This document shows, one piece after another, positions 10,354 to 22,253 of a stretch of 64,000 bases of DNA (positions are counted from its first letter, which is position 1; every line of letters begins with the position of its first letter). The notes beneath the pieces were generated by a model. That model was not told the origin of the DNA. It saw only the letters and a list, made by a program, of their open reading frames with translations, and made no database searches. Source of the stretch: Punctularia strigosozonata HHB-11173 SS5 (taxonomy: Eukaryota > Basidiomycota > Agaricomycetes > Corticiales > Punctulariaceae); contig NW_006767440.1 in NCBI RefSeq assembly GCF_000264995.1, positions 738,787 through 802,786 on the forward strand, given 5' to 3'. Both the position numbers and the translations under genes were made by a program.

Positions 10354-12108
10354 ATGGACAGGCGAGTAGCGTCTGTTCAATAGCGCAATCCGGCTTCTTC
10401 AACTTTACAATCCTTTAGCCAACTCTCTTCCGCAGACGCCCCTTGGCTGAGCTCTGCGGCGGACGAGATACGTCGCGAAATTGATAGCAAGATACACGGC
10501 CTGCTTGAAGAGGTTCGGGCCTTACGCGAGAGGCGCAACCATTTGGCGCCTGTCTACAAGCTTCCCGTTGAACTGTTAACCTCCGTCTTCTGTCATAGCA
10601 TGCCTGCTTCAAAGGACGAACCCGTTCAATTCACTTCAAGCCACGCATTCATGAACGTATGTCGCCGTTGGCGTGAAGTCGGGCTCGGAACTGTCGCTGT
10701 TTGGGCGGAACTGCCCGGCTATGTCCTAGCCTCCCCGAAGATGACTCAGACATTCCTATCGAGGTCGAAAGGCGCGCCGTTGACGTTGAATGTGAGCGTT
10801 GGTTCTAAAACGACAACAGCCTCCCCCGCTGCCGTCGACACCGTCCTCTCTCACATGGATCGCACAGTAAAACTTCGGCTTCGTTGTACAAGCTGGTCCC
10901 TCCCAAAGCTTACCCAACTCCTACAGCCAGCTCCGCTCCTGTCCTCGTGCTCCATCATTAGCATATCAAGGACCCCCATGTGTCTACCAAACGATTTCTT
11001 GGCTCTATCTGCCCCACAGCTCCGCCATCTACACTTATATCGCACAAAACTCCACTGGACTGCGATGTCAAGGTCGCTACTGCAAGGACTGACAACACTC
11101 GAAATGGACAGTGTGTATGGGGTTTTCACCGTGGCAGAACTCATCGACGGATTGAGATTTATGCCATTGCTTCACGAATTGCACCTGCGTTGAGTCTCGC
11201 CATCGGATTCGAAGAAAAATACTACACGTTCTGGTCCCGTCATGCTGCCTCGACTGAAAGTTTTTTATCTTCAGGATTCGTTGGAACGCTGGGACAAAAG
11301 AGCCAGCGAATTGATCAACATGATCAGAGTACCTCCTGAGGCTTCGGTGACTATCCGGCTTTCCAGCCTTGACCGAGGTCCATGGGATTGGCCTGGATTA
11401 TTGGCGTTTTTGCAGGATCATTGCACACTATGCGTTACCGGGCCCCGTATTCGCCGCTTGGAATGCTACGAAACCTCGGACACTTTTGCCTTCCATGCAT
11501 ACGCAACACATGTGTTACATCATCATGACCCTCCATTGCTTCGTGTGATCCTCAAAGGAACCCTCTTCGACACCATGAACCGCGATATTGACTTCGTGGG
11601 GATGCTACAGCTCGATCATCTCGAGATACTCGGCCTGCTCCTCCTTTCGCATTCTGATCGGGACTCGATCGTCCGCATTCTCAAGCACGGAGGGAACGCG
11701 TCCGAGCTTTGGCTCCGAGATCACCATTCGTGCAAGACGGTGCTTCCTCTCCTGATCGAATCGTCGCCAAGGCAGGGAAAGAGCGATCAACAGCCCACGG
11801 AGCATCTTCTGCTTCCGGAGCTCCGAAGGATTAACGCGAATCTGGAAGATCGACGACCGTCTCAGGATCTGCTCAGTCGATTCCGAAGCCTCTTGAACCG
11901 AAGATCCAAGCTCACGAACGGGCCATTGTCCCTCGCGCTCGTCAACAGCCGCATTGACAAGCCCGAAGACCTTGAGAAACTTCGAAAGGCTGCCGGTCAA
12001 ACGGAGCTGGTGCAGGTACTGGACGACCGAGGTGCGTCTGGAGAAGACTATTTCATCTTGTCGAATGTGGACAAGGAGCCGGAGATCATTGACTCGCCGC
12101 ATTCGTGA
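10354..12108 (+). pseudogene. F-box pseudogene, sister of the gene at 7922
   Basis: It is colinear with the intact gene over its whole length in one reading frame, from the start-codon region (MDRRV against MDRQV) through the F-box (VYKLPVELLTSVF) to the conserved end. Two in-frame stops interrupt it: TAG at 10381-10383, ten codons after the start, and TGA at 11191-11193. Around the second stop the copy is also shorter than its sister. Neither stop sits in a plausible intron. Translation could begin at ATG 10543 and give a 216-residue F-box fragment, so a truncated protein is possible. Otherwise this is a recent host-gene relic in tandem with its source. Confidence 0.8.
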
Positions 12109-12461
12109 TAAATGTCGAATTCAATCGATATTACATGTCTAATGGCATAGTCTTAGCTAATTCCTGCCATCCATCTCTGCTTGATAGTTATCTGGTCGTT
12201 CGCGAGGTGAACGGTTGGCCTGCTCAGACCCTCCGTTGTCTGTTGGCGTCTTCGTCATATGTCGAGGCTGCAAAGACAGGGGGTTGCGGTATCGACGACG
12301 AAACGAGATAATTGACCTCTGCTTGTTCGTCGGTCTTCGTTCGCAGGACAACGCATATTTGTTACGTTGAACAATAAGGCCAAGGAAGCATTAGTAGTAT
12401 ATTGCCATTGATGCGGAATATCATATACATCAGAATGCTGTTCAAGGCGCATGCGGACAAA
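12109..12461. other. Spacer between F-box pseudogene and UGT 3' end
   Basis: About 350 bases separating two convergent units. I see no gene here. Confidence 0.6.
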
Positions 12462-14585
12462 CTACAGGGTTAAATCCTTTAAGAGCTGTGTCGTTGCTTT
12501 CGATGCTCGGCCACCCTCGTCCGCATTGCTCAGCAGCATGTCCCTCACCCGCCCCGCATTGACTTTCTTCCTTCTCCCATCCTCACCACGCATGCCCACC
12601 AGCACGTCCTTGAATTCGCTCCGGACGCCGGCCACAGTGCCCGTCGGGGCGTGTCCAGAGCGGTACACTGGCCTGCGTATATGTGGGCCTGTTCGCACCT
12701 CAAGTAGCTCATAGGCAACGTCGAGCGCGTCGGGGTCGGACAGAGCGGCTGCAACAAGAGGTTGGTCGGCGGCGAAAGGCCAGCAGATCCTGCGTAATGT
12801 AGTAAGGGCCGCAGGAAGGGACGTCGATAAGTTGTTGCCTACATCGGCACGCCCGCTGTCAGACTTTCCATCGCACTGTTCCAGCCTCCGTGCGTCAAAA
12901 ACCAGCCGGTGGCCTGCATTAGATATGTCAGCCACCCTAACTGAGAGCATCCTTGCTGGACGAATGAAGACGCACCGGGTGAAGGAGGATGCGTTGCTGA
13001 GGTGCCCACGCGGACACAATCCCGAGTCCGCTCTTCTCTATTTTCGACGAGATGGTCAGAGGCACGGTTGCGTGCGGCGAAGAATGCGTGAGGATCTGAC
13101 ACAACAGATGCATTAATACCGCGACTCAATGACAGATAAGGAAGGCGTACGAAGGGAACGCCATGATCGATCAGCTCATCGAGGATTGCCCATAGCTTCT
13201 CCGGGTGCGCCCAGGAGCCGTAAATCGTCCCGAACGAAATCTGTGAAAGGCGCTCCTCGGTTGTAAGATTCTGGAGTATGGACAGAATGACTTACATAGA
13301 CGACGGAATGAGGGCCGTTACACTGCAAGGCCGCATCAAGAAAACGAGCAAAGTCATCGATCACCGCGGGACAATCAACCGAGGCTAGACCAAACGGGAG
13401 CTGAGGTCCAATGTTGTAAACTTTACGAGGCGGCGAGAAAGACGTCATCCAGTCTTCCATAATCGCAACGCCCGGATCACACGCGACATCGGTTGTTTGC
13501 ACAACTCCATCACATTCTTGGAAGAAGCTGGGATGTGGAAAGAGAAAGAAACGACGTCAGGTAGAGAATCTTGCTGAGCGAAGAGACACCCACTCGTATG
13601 CGGCGGATTGACCGTGCATCCAGCGCTGAATCATGGGTTGTGTCATCTGCATCGTCCATTCCAGTCAGGTTCGATCTTTACATACACTGACAGCCATATC
13701 TCACCTCTTGCGGAAAGTCCTCGTAGTCATACATCTCCGGAAGACCGGGAAGGCGGTACACCTCCCCAGGACGGTTCTCCATCCACTATCAGCACGAGTA
13801 CCCCGTTCAGATCCGACGGCGCAGAATCCTGAAGACCGTACCTCACTGGCGGCGCTGACGAGGTTATTGCAATCCCGCGCCGCAATCTCGTTCAGAATAG
13901 GCCGAAGGTCGCCGAGACCGCCACGCTCCTTAGGGCCAAATAGACGTACGACAGCGCTCGTGGCGCCGCTCTGCCACGCGAGTACGGGTATGAGCGGGCT
14001 TAGCTCCTTGATGGCGCGCAGGACGGGAAGTGCGAAGAACTATGTCGCGTAAAGCGTCAGAACGGATCAGGCCCAGGGAAAAGAGCATCCAAATTCCTCA
14101 CGTCGACGATAGCGGCGATGGGCGGCGGTAAGGGCGCGAAGATGGTGCCCCTAGCGGCGCACGTCACAGACTGCGCCTGTAGCAGTTTCGCGTACACGGC
14201 GCGAAAGAGTGTGCCGCCGTGCTGCGCATCCGACAACGAAGCGTCAGATGTAAGCGACACGATCCTGCGAGCGTCAATGGTCACATACGACGACCACGTG
14301 TACGGAGCCATACCTGATCAACTGTTTGGCATCTTCCTCGTTCGGTTCGAAGTTGCAGGAGACCTCGTTGTGTACCTTGTCTATGATTGACGGCCAAGCG
14401 AGCAGTGTGATGTTCACGGGGCGGGCTTTGACGAGCCTCGCTGCGAAGTGGCATAGGGGACGCGCGTGTCCTGTGGTTTCGATATAAGACGGTAATCACA
14501 AGAGTGACGGAAGCCACTGCGCACCCCAGGCTGGATAGGTAAATAAGAGAAGATGCTTGGAGACGGAAGCTTGAGGCGAAGCCAT
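12462..14585 (-). CDS. UDP-glycosyltransferase (GT1 family), 11 exons
   Basis: By family this enzyme transfers a sugar from a UDP-sugar to small lipophilic acceptors such as sterols or xenobiotics. I spliced 11 exons: 14585-14525, 14470-14314, 14264-14102, 14039-13842, 13785-13705, 13646-13594, 13527-13296, 13240-13151, 13095-12976, 12913-12843 and 12789-12462. They give 517 residues with no stop. Evidence is the N-terminal GHARPLCHFA acceptor-side motif and the C-terminal donor motif ATGWFLTHGGWNS with its catalytic-domain His, followed by WPFAADQP. The introns are 53-66 nt. No signal peptide or membrane anchor is evident, so it is probably cytosolic. Confidence 0.9.
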
Positions 14586-15339
14586 GCTGTTCTGAGCTGC
14601 TGATAGTCTCCTCAGCAAGCTCGTTACTTATACGTTGGTCGAGGCGGAATTTCATCTCGGTGTGTCGGTAGAAAAGAGAACACGTGAGTCGTTGTTCAGC
14701 ACGTTGGAGAGACCAGAGAGGAAGCTTGGCGAGCAAGCATGAGACTACTGCATTCTTGATACGTCGTGGTTCTCCATAGTCGCAGCGCACGGAGTCGTCG
14801 TCAAGATCGGAGGTTGCATCCAACTTCGGTGGATAGTTAGTTAGTCGTTCTGTTTGTCGACCTGCCAAGAGCCTGCTGGGCACGGGACTGCCGCTTTCAT
14901 TGATCAGGAAGAATGACCAGGACGACCGAGTCCTTCGCGTAGCACTCGAATTCGGATAATGACCAAGGTGCGTGAATGTCACATGATTGTCTCTGTAAGT
15001 CATGTATCGGTTTTCTCGACCTGTGTACGATATAAAACGCCGCATGAGTTAGACCGGACGTTGATTATCTTCAGTCCTGAGAAAGAGTGCTCTTGACGAG
15101 ATGATGCGCAGCCTTTTGTAGGAACTCGAAAAAACCAATGAGCTCATTAATCGACTAGTGTAACAATCTACATGCAGATGCATGGGCGACGCGCAGTGGT
15201 CCCGGGGTCCGGCGTACTCAGGATGGTAAAGGCGGCTATGATGGGGCGTCCCTGCGGCCGGCTCTTGACACGGCGCGGGGGCGCGCGTATATGCACATGC
15301 ATATGTCGTACTCATAGGACACGGGTGCAAAGTAGAGGC
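14586..15339. other. Upstream region of the UGT gene
   Basis: About 750 bases between the UGT start and the Mrp10 stop, both on the minus strand. It should contain the UGT promoter. A long minus-strand frame crosses part of it but matches nothing and overlaps UGT exons in another frame. Confidence 0.5.
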
Positions 15340-15716
15340 TTATTTGTTGCTCTGAGATTTGCTAAGCTTCGCGAGGTGATAGTTGATGGTAGATCGATGG
15401 CCCTTGCCCCCCATCGGCTGAGGAGTACAGACGGTTTAGAATCAGGCCTCCTGCCAAGGAAACGCCGGACACGCACCGTAGTCCTCATGCAGTGGAAAAG
15501 CGCGTCCGCAGTCTCTTTACATGGGCCGACGGACATCATGTCGCTCGTGGCGGCCCAGCAGCTGAGCATCGTTCCCAGCTCGGCCGCGCACATAACCTGC
15601 GGGGGTGCTAAGGGATGTCAGTACGTGAGCTACGCTCTCTCTTCGCCCTGTAGACTATGACCAAGCGTACCCTTCCGTGGCCGAACCTTCAGCTGTTTGA
15701 TGGTGATGACGCCCAT
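15340..15716 (-). CDS. MRP10: Mitochondrial small ribosomal subunit protein Mrp10 (CHCH domain)
   Basis: This is a small three-exon gene (15716-15671, 15607-15477, 15417-15340) giving 84 residues. It has two CX9C pairs, CAAELGTMLSC and CKETADALFHC, in the Mrp10/CHCHD1 spacing, and the family's end motif STINYHLAKL. The basic start (residues 1-15) is also typical. Such proteins are imported into the intermembrane space or matrix through the Mia40 route and join the 37S subunit. An alternative first donor nine bases downstream also stays in frame, so three residues are uncertain. It is divergent from the E2 gene, with only 235 bases between the start codons. Confidence 0.85.
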
Positions 15717-15951
15717 CCTGCTACGTTGTCTTCCCCAACTACCTGCGAGCGGACCGGGATGGCTGGCGACGGAAGAGAGCGAAGGAAAGCCAATGGTGAT
15801 CAGGTGATTTCCATTGATTGAGCGTCACCGCGCTTCCACGTTGCCGCTCCTATCGCCATACTTGACCCTGTAGCTGATTCACGCTCCTTCCCTCAGAAGA
15901 AACCTCTTTGTCTCCGCTGTGTAGCTCGTCCTGCGGGTTGAATATCTCAAG
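15717..15951. promoter_or_regulatory. Divergent promoter, MRP10 / Ubc6-type E2
   Basis: Start codons of the two genes point away from each other across 235 bases, so both promoters must sit here or overlap the transcripts. No specific binding site could be named. Confidence 0.6.
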
Positions 15952-17302
15952 ATGGCGTCGTTCAACAAGAATAATTCAGGTGAACATGACCTGAAGCGTT
16001 TGTCGTGACAAGGCTCGCTAACGTGCTGCGCATCGGTAGCTGTGAAGCGTATTATGCAGGAGGCGAGGGAACTTGCGAACGATCCTTGCACGGACTACAC
16101 TGCTGCACCTTTGGAGGTGTGTCAGGACTTTCCTCTCTGCTAGTGCCCAGCATCTTATCGACTTACAGGATGATATCTTTGTGCGTTACGGGTCTTGTCT
16201 CCCGACCGCTAGTCCCGAATTGACTGGCTTCCTTGACAATAGGAGTGGCACTGCACCATTCGTGGGCCTCCTGACACCGACTTTGAAGGTGGACTCTATC
16301 ACTTCCGGATACTGCTTCCAGCCGAGTATCCGTTCCGACCGCCGTCTATCATGATGTTGACACCAAATGGTCGTTTCGAGCTGAACACAAAGGTGCGTTA
16401 GTCACAGTCGGACTCAAGGTATTCAGCTGACGGGTGCTTCAAGATTTGCATTAGCTTTACAAACTGTGAGCGGCATGCGCCTCTATGCAGATAAGGAGGA
16501 CTGACACCGCTGATTCCAGACCACGAGGAGCTCTGGCAGCCTGCATGGGGTGTTCGAACAGGTTAAATATAACCAAACCTCTCAGCAGGATCGCCAGACT
16601 GACCAGATTCACAGCGATCATCGGTCTCATGGGCTTCTTCCCTCTCAAGGGCAAAGCCGCGATTGGTGTCGGCGCTGTAGAGTATCCACCATCGGAAAGA
16701 AAGCGCCTCGCTGCTGCGTGAGTGCATGTCCTTGTAATTCACCGTGGACGCTCAATTTGAGCCATCACAGCTCGCGCAATTGGACGTGCCCAACTTGTCA
16801 GAAGATGAACGTGGACTGTCTCCCAGACCTACCCAAGAACGATGCCGAAACTGGTCCCTCTTCCTCATCTTCCACGGAGCATACCCATACAACCGAACCA
16901 ACTCTACCCGCGGAGCACGCACACACAACCGAGTCGAGTGTGGCTACAGAACCAACGACAGGAGCGACACTGCCGCTTACAGATCCGGCTCTTCCAGCTC
17001 CCGACCCTACGTTGACTCCCGAACCTCTCCCCGTTCCAGGATCCGAAGCTATCGTGCCTCATGAAGACGTCGAGCCGAAGCTCGTTCTCTCCGCCCCAGA
17101 GATACTTCCTGCAAGCACCACAGCGACTTCTTCCGGACCTGTACCGCCTGCAAACCCTGCCGCTCAACCCCAGACCCAAGTCGCCGTAGCTACTAGAAGA
17201 GCAACCACACGTTCTCCGCCGCGGCCTCCCATGATCATAGATGCGGCTATCGGCGTCCTCGCTGTGCTTGTTCTTGCCATCATTTGCCGACGTATCTTGT
17301 AA
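15952..17302 (+). CDS. ubc6: Ubiquitin-conjugating enzyme E2, Ubc6/UBE2J type, tail-anchored
   Basis: Eight exons (15952-15979, 16040-16116, 16169-16180, 16243-16392, 16444-16465, 16520-16561, 16615-16717, 16771-17302) give 321 residues. The UBC fold starts at about residue 10. The usual HPN is replaced by TPN (79-81), and the catalytic Cys is residue 91 (KICISF), both hallmarks of the UBE2J class. A CPTCQ segment and a long Thr/Pro/Glu-rich linker lead to a C-terminal hydrophobic anchor (about 302-317), which places the enzyme on the ER membrane facing the cytosol for ER-associated degradation. Exon 3 is only 12 nt. It shares a short divergent promoter with MRP10. Confidence 0.92.
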
Positions 17303-17720
17303 TGAGTCACTTCGGTTATCTGGCTAGTCGTAACTTATCTCGCGCTTCATTCGTCGCATACATCCGGATCGTGGACATTCTCGTCGTCTAGTTTTCTTCC
17401 GTTACAGTTCCTAGTTACATCTGTACAATAGATAGGCGTACTGCTAACATAACCTATTACGCAAAGCCGCAGTTCGTTGGAAAGGCCGGAGTCGGATGGG
17501 ATTCACCATTATTTAGACGCTCGTTTCTGTTCAATAGCACGCCTCCAAGACGCATCAGCTTTCACAGCTCTGTGCGTTTGCAGCTTGTCGAAAGTGCGGA
17601 GAGCCATGCAAACGTTTGATCAATCTCGCCTTCCTTGGGCGCGTCGCACGGAGGCAGCCCTGCTGCGGGCTGCACGAATTCTCCAGCATTGTGGGTTGGC
17701 CCGGATATTCTCTGACAGCC
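17303..17720. other. Convergent 3' spacer between E2 and DOMON-b561 genes
   Basis: About 420 bases holding two 3' UTRs that face each other. No gene seen. Confidence 0.6.
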
Positions 17721-19566
17721 TCAATACGTGGCCGCTGGAGTAGGCCGGCTGGCGGTCGGGTTCACGACGAGCGGTCTCGTAACGAGTGGACTGACCCCCG
17801 TACTCGATGACATCTCCACCGTGCTCATGGACGTCGACCGGGTCGTCGTCGGCGGCCTCGTCACGAGGGGCCGGACAGATACCGGCAACGGGCTGGTCAT
17901 CTCCCGCATCTCAATAGTATCGCTCGAGGGTCCGAATCGCGACCGCGAGCCGGAGTAAGCAGGCGGGTCGCTGTATACGTCGTGCGTCCCGTCGTCGTCC
18001 TGTGCGAAGATGCGCGAGATGCCGTTCGAGGTGCTCGTGGCGGAGCTTCCCCGGAGGTCGTACCGCGAATTGACGCGAGACATGGGCGGCGTTTCCGAAA
18101 GGAGTGGAAGGGTGAACCCGAGGCGTTCCTGGATGAGTTGTCGGCGGAGGAGAATGAAGCCAGCGCCGTAGAGGATGACGAATATCTGGATCGCGGTAAC
18201 AAGACATCAACCGAGCATGCAGGTGATGGAGAGAGACGCGACCAACCGCTATCCATATGATCCAGAGATCAGCGAAGAAGGCAGGCGGGGGAGTGCCGGA
18301 TCTCTTGCGGTACTCGATAGTCAATCCGGTTCTGGTCTGCATCGTTTGATTAGAAATGCGGATCGCATCTTCGTCCCGAGAACGCCTTACCTGCCAGAAA
18401 GCCATGCCGAGGGTAGTCAGGCCGAATATAATGTGGAGAATATTGCGTGGTGGATGTTGTCTAGCACGTTCTCTGGGTTTGCGAGCGTGGATGTAATAAC
18501 CCAGCGTGCATTGGGCAACATACATCAAGAAAAGCAAGACCCCTCCGATCTGCACGCTAGCATGAGCTTCGATGGTCTCACCGCCAGGATACAATGGGAT
18601 ATACCTGATGCGCGTCTTTCAGGTGAGCCCCGCCGCGTTCGGCCGCAGCGAGGGGTGCGAGTATGAACCCGATGGTGATGATTGGCATGCCCAGGATCAC
18701 ATTGAGCAACCAATGAGTCTTGAACCAGTATGGGGTATATACTCGACCCCACCGAGCTACCAGTCCGGCGAGGGGTAGGAGTAGCGTGAATCCCAGGGCG
18801 GAAAGAGCGGCGTGAGCGAGCATGATCGCACGGTATCTCGGAGAGCGATCCACGCCAATGTTTGAGCCGCCAGAAGACTTGGAGCCTGTTTGAGCAGGAT
18901 TTTGACTACTGGTGGATGACGACGCAGTTGCTCCAGACGTGGACGTTGGCGCTAAATCCTTCGTCAAATCCAGAGTGAAATTACCCGCATCCTGGTGCTG
19001 GAGAAGGTGCGCATTCGGATCTGAGGAGTCAACCGGGGTGAAACCATAAGCCCAGATCAAGTCCTCGCTTGCGTCGGAGTTCGACGCAACGGTGAAAGAC
19101 ACGACTGGTGTGGATTCAGTAAGCTGAAGAGGAAACTTGTCAGCGAGAATCTGCTTGTTTATGAACGGTTTTACAGACATCGATAGACTGTGTCAGTAGG
19201 GTCGCGACGCCTCGAAGAGGTGTGGGGTCCGGAGAGGGTTCGACTTCGCCCGGGGCCTTTCGTTGGGACATCACTATAGTGCCATCGGAGTCCGGCCAGA
19301 CGATGACCATGGACGTGTTGGCCATCACGGGGCCAAAGCCCATGGCCATCCAACCGAGCTGATTCAGCGACGTCAAACCATCTATCAGAAGGAAAACACA
19401 CAGAGTGAGTATATGCTATGCCGAACTATACAATCGAATCCTTACATGTCGTGGTAGAGCCGTTGACGATCGCCGCGACGCACATCAAGTTGCCGCAAAA
19501 CTTATCGCCTTTGATACCCGAAACAGCTAGGGCGAGGCTGAGCATCGTTGCGATGACTAGCACCAT
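17721..19566 (-). CDS. DOMON / cytochrome b561 membrane protein
   Basis: Six exons (19566-19446, 19381-19179, 19123-18605, 18549-18391, 18336-18247, 18185-17721) give 518 residues. A signal peptide (about 1-17) precedes a DOMON domain related to the cellobiose dehydrogenase cytochrome (to about 165). A Ser/Thr linker leads to a b561 core of five to six helices with His residues in LAHAALS, KTHWLL, KDAHQ and NILHIIFG, which would bind two hemes. The last 100 residues are a disordered cytosolic tail rich in Ser, Thr and Pro. Family members pass electrons across the membrane, often in iron or redox metabolism. Donor gtctgt ending exon 2 is weak but is the only one that keeps the frame. Confidence 0.88.
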
Positions 19567-20539
19567 TCTCAGAACGTGTATCCCATCCTGCCTCTTGAAC
19601 GCGATCAGCCGCATTTGGCAGATCTGATCGTAAAAAGTATTGAAGCCGTCCGTAGGCCGACTTGGGGGTGTAGAAGGGGGAGGGGGGAGGTATACCGAAC
19701 GGACGGGACTGTCCCACAACCATTTGGAAAGCCTGACGGTGGCCCCGAAACATGGGAATAACTCGTACTGTGCTAGAATGGCGGAGCTTCAAGGTGAGAG
19801 CCGGTGCAACGAGGAGCGGGCGAGCCCAGCAACAGGTATAATCGCTCCAGGCTCATGGGAGTCGGCGTATCCCGTTGCTCGCGGACCGTCCACGGAAGAC
19901 ACCGACGACTCTCTTGATAGAGGTGGTACCATCCGGGTGGAAGAATCTCATGAGGAGCTTCGCCCGAGAGAACGGATGCGGCCGACGCCGCAGAGAGGGC
20001 GCTCGTCCGGCGTATACATATGGGTGAAAGCCGATGGGAGTTCTCCCAAGTCTCCACCTCGATCAACTGCGCAACTCTGCGGTGAAACGCCAAAGTGCGT
20101 CAGGCTGTGAATGTAGTTGGTGCACGCATCGAGGTCCAGGGAATACAGGATCGAGCAAAGCCATCGAGCAAAGCCGTGGAGAGTGAGACCTTGAGGAGAA
20201 GGTAGGTGGGTAGATAGGTAGGTATATTTCCGGCGCGGTCCCAATAGCGGAACAACCGGTTGCCGCACCGCACGCCAGTACGTGGAAGGAGAGATGTGCT
20301 ATCTCCCGCTTGAACACGTCGCGTCACGCGCGTAGCAAATCCTGTCACGCTTATAATATGTGTCACACCGTCGATAAATGGCTCGCCCGCGTACTACATA
20401 TCTCATCTGGTGTTTTGCACTTGGATCGCTGCGTGTCGTAAAGCTCTGCGTTGATTTTATGTTCACGAACGCATCAAGAACATTGTCATACGCCATACCC
20501 CGAAATCCTACACTGAAATCCGGAAGATCAATTCCGCGT
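19567..20539. other. Upstream region of the DOMON-b561 gene
   Basis: About 970 bases with no gene that I can support. A short tandem tract of GGTAG/GATAG-like units lies near 20199-20224. Minus- and plus-strand frames here are short and unconvincing. Confidence 0.5.
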
Positions 20540-21227
20540 TTACTCGAAGATCCAGGCAGCCTGGTTGTGCTCGTACTGGACGACGCCTTCAGGGAACCAC
20601 CTAAAGATGAGGATTTGAATGAGGATATATGAATCAACCCAAAACCATGCTCAGGACTCACAGCTTGATCTCCTTCTCGGCGTTCTCGACGGAATCGGAG
20701 CCGTGGCAGATGTTGCGGCCGACAGCAAGGGCGAAGTCGCCACGGATAGTTCCTAAGTTTATCTCAGATCTACCAGTGCTACTGTGAAGAAGAAAATGAA
20801 GTACCCGGAGCAGAGGCCAGGGGGTTGGTAGCACCGAGCATGGAGCGGCCGGTTTTGACGGCGTCAAGACCCTCCCAAACCATGGCGACAACGGGGCCGG
20901 ATGCCATGTACTTGATCAAGCCGGGGAAGAAGGGCTTGCCCTTGAGGTCAGCGTAGTCTGTGTTATGGATCAGCTAAGATGTTATAACATCGCAGTCTAG
21001 AAGGGCGTACGGAGCTCGAGGTGCTCGGGGGTGGCATGAACGAGCTTGAGCGCGATCAGCTTGAAGCCGCGCGACTCAAAGCGCGCGATGATGTTTCCAA
21101 CGAGACCGCGCTGGACACCATCGGGCTATTTTTTTCGAAACAAGCTTTAGTCGCCGGTCAAAAGCTCAAGGAGTACCACGCGTACCTTGACCATGATGTA
21201 GGTACGCTCAGCATTGTTGGGGGCCAT
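20540..21227 (-). CDS. NDK1: Nucleoside diphosphate kinase
   Basis: It balances nucleotide pools by passing phosphate from ATP to other NDPs through a phospho-histidine. Five exons (21227-21186, 21125-21011, 20957-20805, 20752-20662, 20600-20540) give 153 residues, the normal length. The start [19 protein letters not shown] and the active-site motif RNICHGSDS, with His120, are clear. The hexamer-forming core is complete and the end WIFE matches the family. It is divergent from QCR7 with 229 bases between start codons. Confidence 0.96.
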
Positions 21228-21456
21228 GGCGTCGTGTAGTAGGAGGTAGTAGGTGGTGGTGGAGAGTTGATAGACGATCTATGCACGTTGCCTCGGGCGC
21301 GTTGGCGATCTTATACTTTTGCTGTAATCGACCATCTACTGATATCGCCCCTATAAACGGTCACATCCAAATCAGGGAAAGCCGTGGGAACATGTGCGAG
21401 AAACCTCGGCGTCGTCCGGAACAGTGACAAGCCCGCTTTCTTCATCGACTCCAACG
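21228..21456. promoter_or_regulatory. Divergent promoter, NDK1 / QCR7
   Basis: A 229-base region separates the start codons of two housekeeping genes that point away from each other. No named motif was identified. Confidence 0.6.
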
Positions 21457-22029
21457 ATGTTCGGCGCCCTCGGACCTTCCTTTGCGTCGCAAGTGCGCGC
21501 CTCGCGCACCCTCTACTCCTGGCTTAAGCCCATCGCCAATTGGTACGCTGACCTCGCCGGGTACCGCAAAGTTGGCCTGAAATACGATGACCTTCGTATG
21601 TCCGTCCGTCTGCATTGCTCTGCGCTCAGCTGACAGTATGTTTAGTGGTCGAGGAGAACGAGCCCGTTGAGCGGGTACGATGCCAATGCCGGCTTCCTCC
21701 TTTAGTGCGATGACTAACCTGCTTGCGGATTCCAGGCTGTCCGCCGCTTGACTCCTCGCGAAGCTTACGACCGCGCGTATCGTTTCAAACGGGCGTCGCA
21801 ACAAAGCATCCTGCACACGAATCTTCCGAAGGAGGCATGGACGAAGCCCAGCGAGGTGCGTACCGATCATCCCACATTAACGCAGTCATAAGTGTTCCCT
21901 GCACACGAGGCTGACTGAATCTCGTTGCTGCAGGATGTTCGCTACCTCAAACCTCACGTCGCGGATGTGGAGAAGGAGCTGACCGAGCGGCAGATCTGGG
22001 ACACTCTGGAGGTCAAGCGCACGAAGTAG
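21457..22029 (+). CDS. QCR7: Cytochrome bc1 complex subunit 7 (14 kDa subunit)
   Basis: Four exons (21457-21595, 21646-21674, 21736-21855, 21934-22029) give 127 residues, the standard length of Qcr7. Recognisable parts are YSWLKPIANWYADLAGYRK near the start, LTPREAYDRAYRFKRA in the middle and YLKPHVADVEKELTERQ near the end. The protein sits on the matrix side of complex III and is needed for its assembly. It converges with the transketolase gene, leaving 224 bases between stop codons. Confidence 0.95.
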
Positions 22030-22253
22030 ACGCCGGTCATGGCATATTAGACAATTACCGCTGTTGGGCCAATCACCGGCCTGCGATTATACTTTGCGCT
22101 TGTCATCCTATAATTTACGGCCATTTACTTTCGAACTCGGGAGTGCTATCCACCATTGTTTCATGCGCACATTCAAAGCGAGGAATAGGTTACAATTTCT
22201 ATCGATGCTTCACTAAACCCCAAGGTCCTGAGAAGATTCGCAATGCACCCCTC

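Noticed and set aside
14281-15045. 254-codon minus-strand frame
   Set aside because: It overlaps UGT exons 1-2 in another frame, shows no family feature, and crosses the promoter region. The spliced UGT explains the sequence better.
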